Shown in pieces: positions 58,601 to 64,000 of a stretch of 64,000 nt of DNA; positions within the stretch are counted from its first letter, which is position 1, and each line of letters opens with the position of its first letter. Below the pieces are notes generated by a model, which was not told the DNA's origin, made no database searches, and saw only the letters and a program-made list of their open reading frames with translations. Origin of the DNA: a virus; IMG/VR virus record IMGVR_UViG_3300046010_015054, positions 1 to 64,000 of that record; one strand, written 5' to 3'. A program made the translations under genes and the position numbers.

Positions 58601-60312
58601 AAGGCTATCTCTTCTCGCATTATTTTGTTCATATGTGTGTTAGCAAACAAGGCCGATTCTTGGATAATACGCTGACCGGACAATGTAATACTCTCACTTA
58701 GAATAACATTACCATAACGAAAACCCCCTAAAGCAGTAGCACCATACAATGAGTTCAACAAGATCTTCATTGTATGTTGTAGTAAGTGGTATTGAGCCCC
58801 TTTCTCTTTATCACCTGCTTTATAAGATTCCTTCATTTTATTTTTATACAAAACCCTTTCTTCAAACCATTTAGCAAGAATAGTTTTCAATACTGAATCG
58901 AAATCTGTTCTATACATAACACCATTAGCAGACACTGCAAATCCCATATCTTCAATTAGATTTATAAGTTTCCCAGCCTCTATCTTGGTTCGTTTTCTGG
59001 ATGAATTTTCCAGTGTAAGTTCGGTTTCCGGATTTAGTTTTTTCAAATCATTTAATCCGTAACGGCAGTTAAATATTTCCTTTCCTTCCACTATAACTTT
59101 CTCATTTGGTATAATTATACGCCCTACTAGCGTTTCTTTACCAATGTTTAAAGACATAATAATAGATGGGTATAGAGAAGTTAAATCTTCGTCAAACATA
59201 TACTTATATAACCCTGCTTGGGGGCAAAATAAGTAACCACCGGCGTAGTTCAACTTAGTAATTGGGTTTTTATCGCGGCTAGGCGGTATAGTACCTTGAG
59301 ACAATAGGTAAGCACTAATTGCGCCGTCGTGAATCATGCTGTTTTTATAGACGTCACTATAATTGATCTTACCTTTGTGGGCTAGGTTTTTTGTTAACGA
59401 AATATATTGAAATTTTTCGTCTAACGCTTTTAAGATCTCAACATCTCGAAAGTTATATTGAATAAAAGTTTGAATATCTTCTTCAAACAACCGATCTAAA
59501 CTACCTTCGTATTCAATTTTTTCTAAACCAACGTATTTTTTACCTAACGCATCTAATTTATACGAGGGTTCATCTTTAAAGCTATATTTTTTGTGTAGCT
59601 TCATGTAGTCAAGATTTTCAACTCCCGCCATTAGTAGGGGTTGGTCTTTATTCCACTCACTTTGGTCGTAAACAATGTTAACCGGAGAGATAGCACTAGC
59701 GATTTCTTGGTCGAATACATTAGAGATGCGGTAGTAGAGGTAGGGTATGTCGAAATAATCGCTATTATACCCTATGAGTATATCCGGATTAATTTCGCGC
59801 ATTCTTATTAAGAAAGTTTCTAAAAGCTTTTCTTCGCTTTCACAAGGAACAATTTCTTTATTTTTAGCTTTGGTGTGCTTTAATTGTCCTTTTTTATCTA
59901 AAATAAGAATTACCCATTGATCCTCTTGTTTGTACCACCATGCAATTGAAGTAACGGGTTTGGGAGCACTTTTGATATATTCTTCCGTAAGTGCTCCCCC
60001 CATTTCAATCTCAATATCAAAAAATACTTCTTTATGGGTTGTTGAAGGTTCATCATTAGTTCCATACTTTTCAACTAAAAACCTTTGGTAAGGTTTCATA
60101 TCGTTAAAATGAACTTTATTATCTTCTTTATCCCATTTGTAAGTTTTCCTAAGAGATTCTTTTTTTAAACCAACAAATTCTTCTTCTTGTTCGTCACATT
60201 CGATGTAGGCAGGGTAGTTCCACTCAAAATTAGTGTAACCCTTATCTTCCCATAAATGGATTTTATATTTGTTATTGCCTAATCTAGTAGCAAAACAAGA
60301 TTTGTAACTCAT
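58597..60312 (-). CDS. 43: DNA polymerase family B, N-terminal part (exonuclease, motifs A, B)
   Basis: 571 residues. Exonuclease motifs: FFDIEIE (Asp99, Glu101), GYNSDYFD (181-188), YNFRDVE (286-292). Polymerase motif A DLTSLYPS (376-383) and motif B KILLNSLYG (516-524). Ends HMNKIMREEIAL just before motif C would begin. T4-type replicative polymerase, proofreading intact; needs the 57205-58134 product for activity. Confidence 0.95.
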   Translation of the reverse strand: MSYKSCFATRLGNNKYKIHLWEDKGYTNFEWNYPAYIECDEQEEEFVGLKKESLRKTYKWDKEDNKVHFNDMKPYQRFLVEKYGTNDEPSTTHKEVFFDIEIEMGGALTEEYIKSAPKPVTSIAWWYKQEDQWVILILDKKGQLKHTKAKNKEIVPCESEEKLLETFLIRMREINPDILIGYNSDYFDIPYLYYRISNVFDQEIASAISPVNIVYDQSEWNKDQPLLMAGVENLDYMKLHKKYSFKDEPSYKLDALGKKYVGLEKIEYEGSLDRLFEEDIQTFIQYNFRDVEILKALDEKFQYISLTKNLAHKGKINYSDVYKNSMIHDGAISAYLLSQGTIPPSRDKNPITKLNYAGGYLFCPQAGLYKYMFDEDLTSLYPSIIMSLNIGKETLVGRIIIPNEKVIVEGKEIFNCRYGLNDLKKLNPETELTLENSSRKRTKIEAGKLINLIEDMGFAVSANGVMYRTDFDSVLKTILAKWFEERVLYKNKMKESYKAGDKEKGAQYHLLQHTMKILLNSLYGATALGGFRYGNVILSESITLSGQRIIQESALFANTHMNKIMREEIAL

Positions 60313-60935
60313 TATTTAAAGAATTGATTCAGATCAGGTTTAAAATAATTAATTGATTTCATTACTTTACGGTCTCGAGTACGATATACAACATACTTGT
60401 TACCAACCTGCTCATAGTGACAGCCTTCGCCTTGTTCTTGTGAACGTGTTTCAACAGTCTTTTGTGCCTCTTCTTGTGTAAAACAAGCTTTTGAAAGATT
60501 TGATGCCTGTACTTCCATATAAGCGGGCCAAATTTGATTCTTAAGGCCATGAAGCATAGTACCGTTCCCAAGGGATACATAAGCAATGTCACACAATGCA
60601 TCCAAAATTTCCACGATGTCTTGTTTTTCACAAGCTTGTTTATATTCCTCAAGTTCTTCCAAAACGAAGTTGTAGACAAAATCCCATTCAGATTTTGCTG
60701 GAATTGTGGGTGCATAATTGTTGGGTTTATTCATTAAGCTGTTGAACTCTTCAACCTCGCTTACGAATGGTACATATTTGGAATTGAATAATTTTGCAAT
60801 TCTACCTGCAGTTTCTTCAGCCCAATCTATTTCAGGGTTACGGGTTGCTTCATCTCGATCAGAGAATGAACGAAGTAATCCTAAACTATTAATTAATTCT
60901 ATTGTTATTAATTCTTTAAATTGAGACATGACCAT
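60312..60935 (-). CDS. MazG-like NTP pyrophosphohydrolase
   Basis: 207 residues. KLFNSKYVPFVSEVEEFNSL and EWDFVYNFVLEELEEYKQAC followed by VEILDALCDIAYVSLGNGTM give the E-x-x-E...D-x-x-D metal motif of all-alpha NTP pyrophosphatases. Likely removes unwanted nucleoside triphosphates. Start at 60935 or MSQFKEL (60929). Overlaps folE by 20 bases. Confidence 0.82.
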   Translation of the reverse strand: MVMSQFKELITIELINSLGLLRSFSDRDEATRNPEIDWAEETAGRIAKLFNSKYVPFVSEVEEFNSLMNKPNNYAPTIPAKSEWDFVYNFVLEELEEYKQACEKQDIVEILDALCDIAYVSLGNGTMLHGLKNQIWPAYMEVQASNLSKACFTQEEAQKTVETRSQEQGEGCHYEQVGNKYVVYRTRDRKVMKSINYFKPDLNQFFK

Positions 60936-61620
60936 TATTTATTTTAAGACTATCAAAGAATTCTTTACGAGCTTGGTTATCATTTTCCATGAACACACCT
61001 GATGCTTTGGTAGTTACCATTGCTGCACCTTGGTGATTAATACCTCTACAAGATACACAGTTGTGTGTAGCAACTACAGTTACAATTACACCACGATTAC
61101 CTTCACATACTTTATTTACTGCTTGGTGAATAGCTGATGTAAGTTGTTCTTGGATAGCACCTCGACGACCAAAATGTTCTACAATTCGGTTTAGTTTAGA
61201 TAAACCAATTACACGACCATTATCTCCAGCTACATAACCAATATGTACTACACCACGAATTGTTTGGTGGTGGTGTGAACACATTGATGTAAGTTGAATG
61301 TTACGTTCAATGATAATTCCATCATAACCATCTGAGGGGAATGAAGTAATTTCTGTAAATGGAGTATAACGGCCTTTCCATAAATCGTTTACGTATGCTT
61401 TAGCTACGCGACGAGGTGTCTCCATTGAGTTAGGGTCATTTTGCCAATCACATTTTAGTGCTGTAAGAAAGCGTCCAAAGTGCTCTGCTGCTTCCTCGAT
61501 CATTGCTTCTTTTTGTTCAGCTGAAAGTGGGAAATCACCTGCTACTCCGTTTGCGAAACCAACAGGAACGCATTCAATATTTTCGTGTTTTTTACGACGT
61601 TTATTTTCTATATTTTCCAT
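60916..61620 (-). CDS. folE: GTP cyclohydrolase I
   Basis: 234 residues. Zn ligands Cys114 (TSMCSHHH, with His116/His117) and Cys188 in ATHNCVSCRGI; QLTSAIHQAV and LSKLNRIVEHFGRR complete the GTP site. Makes dihydroneopterin triphosphate for folates, or with QueD/QueE/QueC for 7-deazaguanines. Together with queE at the right edge the second use is plausible. Confidence 0.95.
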   Translation of the reverse strand: MENIENKRRKKHENIECVPVGFANGVAGDFPLSAEQKEAMIEEAAEHFGRFLTALKCDWQNDPNSMETPRRVAKAYVNDLWKGRYTPFTEITSFPSDGYDGIIIERNIQLTSMCSHHHQTIRGVVHIGYVAGDNGRVIGLSKLNRIVEHFGRRGAIQEQLTSAIHQAVNKVCEGNRGVIVTVVATHNCVSCRGINHQGAAMVTTKASGVFMENDNQARKEFFDSLKINNGHVSI

Positions 61621-61643
61621 AACATTAATATAATAACTTTTTT

Positions 61644-62168
61644 TTAAAGAGCAAAGATAGATTTAAGATTTCTTTTATAACCCCCTGTTGAATCCATTCC
61701 ATAACCAATCAACCATTCATCCTCGCATTCAAAAGCATGTCTAAATGAAGATATAAGACTATGAGGTCCTATAGGGTTAAATTCATTTTTAGCTCGTTTT
61801 ACTAGAGTAACAACATTGATATCTTTTGCACCTTTAATATTAAAATATTTAGCTAAAAATCGCATTGTTTCTCCTGAATCAAAAATATCATCAACTAAGT
61901 AAACGTACTTACCCTGCACTGATGTTTCAATATCTTTAGTGAGTTGAATACTGCCTCGTTCTTTACCTGAGTAGGATTTGACTCGAACAAAATCACATTC
62001 TACATCAATATCCATATTACGAACTAGATCTGAATAGAACATAAATGCTCCATTTAGTACTCCTACCATTACAACAGGTGTAGCATCATTTTTATGCTCG
62101 CGAGAAATTTGTTGAGCAATAATTTTGGTTTTAATGTCTATATCGTGAGCAGAATATAATTCAATCAT
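61644..62168 (-). CDS. Hypoxanthine-type phosphoribosyltransferase
   Basis: 174 residues. VYLVDDIFDSGET (residues 89-101) is the PRPP loop; GVLNGAFMFYSDLVR and VKSYSGKERGSIQL match purine PRTases of the HPRT group; ends with the family's YGMD...YRNL segment (YGMDSTGGYKRNLKSIFAL). Salvages a purine base with PRPP. Confidence 0.92.
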   Translation of the reverse strand: MIELYSAHDIDIKTKIIAQQISREHKNDATPVVMVGVLNGAFMFYSDLVRNMDIDVECDFVRVKSYSGKERGSIQLTKDIETSVQGKYVYLVDDIFDSGETMRFLAKYFNIKGAKDINVVTLVKRAKNEFNPIGPHSLISSFRHAFECEDEWLIGYGMDSTGGYKRNLKSIFAL

Positions 62169-62170
62169 AA

Positions 62171-63109
62171 TTAATTAGATAAAGGTGCTTTGATTGGATC
62201 GTGGTGAATATAGTTTTTTAATTCTGCCGATACACTACCTTCCAACAAATCTAGTTCTGTTATCTCTACTGTAGGTAAAGTCATTGGTTTTCTAGTGATT
62301 TGTTCTTTTGCCTGTTCAACGTGATTTGAATACAAATGAACATCACCTAAATTACCAATCAATTCATCAGGTACCATGTCTACTTCTTTAGCAATCATTT
62401 CAAGCAATAATCCGTAAGAGGCAATATTGAATGGTAAACCTAAGAATGTATCTACTGAACGTTGATTCCACATTAGAGAGATTGCTCTGTATTTTCCAGG
62501 ATTAATAATCTTCTCTTCACGTGTAGTTGGTCTTGTATAAACTTGAAATCCGTAATGGCAAGGAGGTAGAGCCATATGTTCTAGATCATCAACATTCCAA
62601 GCTGAAACCATTAATCGTCTTGAATCTGGGTTTGTTTTGAGTTGATAAATTAGATTTTTAATTTGGTCAATATCACCACCTGCTAAATCAGATGATGGCC
62701 ACTTTCTCCATTGTGCTCCATAAATTGGTCCTAACTCACCCCAAACGTGTGCAAAAATAGGATCTGTTTTAATACGCTGAACAAAGTCTTCCATTGACAA
62801 TGGTTCATCTAATTCGTATTCCCATACAGTTTTATAACGTTTGTATGCATCCCCAGTCCATATGTTACATCCATTCTCAACCAAATACTTAATGTTGGTA
62901 TTTCCTTTCAAAAACCACAGTAACTCAGTTACCATAGTTTTGAATGCCATTTTCTTAGTAGTAAGCAAAGGATAACCGTCAGACATTTTATGTCTGATCT
63001 GACGACCAAATACTGAAATAGTTCCGGTACCTGTTCTGTCTTCCTTTTTTACTCCGTTATCTAGGATATCTTGTAGGAGTGCTTGGTATGTTTTATCTAA
63101 ATTGTTCAT
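62171..63109 (-). CDS. thyA: Thymidylate synthase
   Basis: 312 residues. DRTGTGTISVFGRQIRHKM, ELLWFLKGNTNIKYL, GPIYGAQWRKWP, and catalytic Cys in LPPCHYGFQVY, QRSVDTFLGLPFNIASYGLL. Converts dUMP to dTMP with methylenetetrahydrofolate. Confidence 0.97.
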   Translation of the reverse strand: MNNLDKTYQALLQDILDNGVKKEDRTGTGTISVFGRQIRHKMSDGYPLLTTKKMAFKTMVTELLWFLKGNTNIKYLVENGCNIWTGDAYKRYKTVWEYELDEPLSMEDFVQRIKTDPIFAHVWGELGPIYGAQWRKWPSSDLAGGDIDQIKNLIYQLKTNPDSRRLMVSAWNVDDLEHMALPPCHYGFQVYTRPTTREEKIINPGKYRAISLMWNQRSVDTFLGLPFNIASYGLLLEMIAKEVDMVPDELIGNLGDVHLYSNHVEQAKEQITRKPMTLPTVEITELDLLEGSVSAELKNYIHHDPIKAPLSN

Positions 63110-63279
63110 TTTACAAAACGTGTTGCAGAGTGAGTCCCATCTGGGTTATTTGTAAAACTGGCTAAGTTAATAAAATCTTGTTTATTTTTAATAGCATTAT
63201 GAACGACAACAGAAATAATTTTACCTGTAGAATCGTCTACTATAACATGTCCTTTATTATTTTCTAGTAGGAGCTGCAT
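63106..63279 (-). CDS. Unknown protein, 57 aa
   Basis: Starts MQLLLENNKGHVIVDDSTGK (ATG 63279); beta-rich, ends SATRFVK. Overlaps thyA by 4 bases and the zinc-ribbon gene by 23. Confidence 0.6.
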   Translation of the reverse strand: MQLLLENNKGHVIVDDSTGKIISVVVHNAIKNKQDFINLASFTNNPDGTHSATRFVK

Positions 63280-63409
63280 CGTAACATTTTTTACAAATCC
63301 AAACAAAATGAGGAATCCCAAAGTTATTTCTTTCTACTTTAACTCCTTTTTTAAAAGTTATAGAATCTAAACAGTTATGGCAAACTATTTTTTCACTAGT
63401 TTTAGCCAT
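63257..63409 (-). CDS. Zinc-ribbon small protein, 50 aa
   Basis: MAKTSEKIVCHNCLDSITFK and VWICKKCYDAAPTRK: two CxxC pairs (Cys10, Cys13 and about Cys39, Cys42) form a small zinc finger. One-base overlap (TAATG) with the upstream 59-aa gene. Possibly nucleic-acid binding. Confidence 0.68.
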   Translation of the reverse strand: MAKTSEKIVCHNCLDSITFKKGVKVERNNFGIPHFVWICKKCYDAAPTRK

Positions 63410-63588
63410 TATTTTATTTTTTTTACTTCGTAAATATTTCCTGAAGTGGTGTTGGCTTGAAATAGTTCAGCTAATTTTGTAGCAGCACTCATAGATTCAA
63501 ACTCCATAGGAATACCCTCACTATCATTCACGATGATAGTACGAGGGATTCCTTGGATGTTAGTATGCTTAAAAATGACAAAAGGCAT
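63409..63588 (-). CDS. Unknown protein, 59 aa
   Basis: MPFVIFKHTNIQGIPRTIIV, acidic centre, SMSAATKLAELFQANTTSGN. TAATG overlap with the QueE gene. No family recognised. Confidence 0.65.
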   Translation of the reverse strand: MPFVIFKHTNIQGIPRTIIVNDSEGIPMEFESMSAATKLAELFQANTTSGNIYEVKKIK

Positions 63589-64000
63589 TAGACTTCACGT
63601 TTAGTATCAAAAGCAATAATATGTTCACGACCTGTAAAGTTATAGTAATTCTTAGTACACCAATCAATTACCATAGGATAAACACGAATTAGTTCTTGAC
63701 GATTATCTCCAGGAGGCATAATCCAGATTTTATCTTTTGGTACTTCTAGCTCATCCATAAATGAACGAATTTCAGCCCAAGTTTCTGGCATTTCATCTGG
63801 GTTAACGACTACCTTCATATGGTAGTCTGAATGATAAGCCATTGACTTTTTAATCGCGTCTTTGTTTAGACGTAGTCGATTGTGAGTATCAATGAATTTT
63901 TGATCTACAATACTCCCAAGAGGTGTAGTACCCCCAAGTACAGGCACGCTGTTACTAAATTTAGGGCTGAAACTAATAAGCCCAATAGGATAATCTGTTT
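63588..64000 (-). CDS. queE: 7-carboxy-7-deazaguanine synthase QueE, 5' part outside window
   Basis: The frame is open to the window edge: upstream of the GTG at 63947 it reads DYPIGLISFSPKFSNSVPVL, which continues the QueE signature, so the GTG is not the start. HSDYHMKVVVNPDEM, then WIMPPGDNRQELIRV and NFTGREHIIAFDTKREV are the C-terminal QueE motifs. The N-terminal CxxxCxxC SAM cluster must lie outside the window. QueE makes CDG for preQ0; with FolE it suggests 7-deazaguanine in tRNA or phage DNA. Confidence 0.88.
   Translation of the reverse strand, partial: TDYPIGLISFSPKFSNSVPVLGGTTPLGSIVDQKFIDTHNRLRLNKDAIKKSMAYHSDYHMKVVVNPDEMPETWAEIRSFMDELEVPKDKIWIMPPGDNRQELIRVYPMVIDWCTKNYYNFTGREHIIAFDTKREV

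Noticed and set aside
63588-63947. Start of the right-edge gene at the GTG at 63947
   Set aside because: The frame continues upstream with a QueE-like segment to the window edge, so the true start is outside.

Overview
The window is a piece of a large tailed-phage genome. It carries T4-type replication genes: family B DNA polymerase, both clamp-loader subunits and the sliding clamp. It also has nucleotide-metabolism genes (thymidylate synthase, a purine phosphoribosyltransferase, GTP cyclohydrolase I, a queE fragment), its own GroEL/GroES, a 15-member tRNA/tRNA-like cluster and many tiny overlapping genes. No head or tail genes are seen. All but one gene lie on the minus strand. The host is most likely a Bacteroidota bacterium. 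The evidence is 20 promoters (19 minus, 1 plus) shaped like the Bacteroidota -33/-7 promoter, with boxes TTGG or GTGG, exactly 19 bases, then TAnnTTTA; a further minus-strand variant is included among 21 listed. Shine-Dalgarno sites are nearly absent and there are short lipoproteins with a Cys lipobox. Host and phage identity are inferences.

Layout. 1-1.7 kb: an HD-domain phosphohydrolase and small genes. 1.7-5.9 kb: the tRNA cluster. It has twelve normal tRNAs (Gly, Thr, Ser, Met, Gln, Pro, Tyr, initiator Met, Asn, Arg, two Leu), three tRNA-like genes with abnormal arms, and, unusually, long noncoding spacers that each fold back on themselves with a closing helix next to the flanking tRNAs. 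5.3-28 kb: early/middle-type accessory genes in short operons, each behind a 19-base-spacer promoter. They include nucleotidase, GIY-YIG-like proteins, DUF932, a DnaA-domain-IV-like DNA-binding protein, metallophosphoesterase, a membrane-anchored glucosaminidase, 2OG-Fe(II) oxygenases, a sulfotransferase and HldE-like kinase and nucleotidyltransferase halves. 28-52 kb: a dense, mostly overlapping gene train for surface-sugar chemistry. It has about a dozen glycosyltransferase-like proteins, FkbM and other methyltransferases, DegT aminotransferases, a NeuD-like acyltransferase, GNAT, a GDPD-like protein, a HAD-nucleotidyltransferase fusion, a cupin and a RuBisCO-like protein. 52-64 kb: replication, chaperonin and nucleotide genes.

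How they fit together. gp44, gp62, gp45 and the split polymerase form the replisome core. ThyA, FolE, the phosphoribosyltransferase and MazG-like proteins supply or police nucleotides. FolE with QueE (and possibly the DUF6884-like gene) suggests 7-deazaguanine chemistry. The sugar region looks able to make, activate and attach unusual sugars; whether the target is virion protein, phage DNA or host surface cannot be read from sequence.

The most striking items are: (1) a form-IV RuBisCO-like protein in an operon with a cupin and a HAD/sugar-nucleotidyltransferase fusion; (2) the alternating tRNA/structured-RNA array, with a 295-nt RNA showing a GNRA hairpin and a candidate pseudoknot; (3) a DNA polymerase split between motifs B and C by two small genes; (4) the rigid 19-base promoter family.
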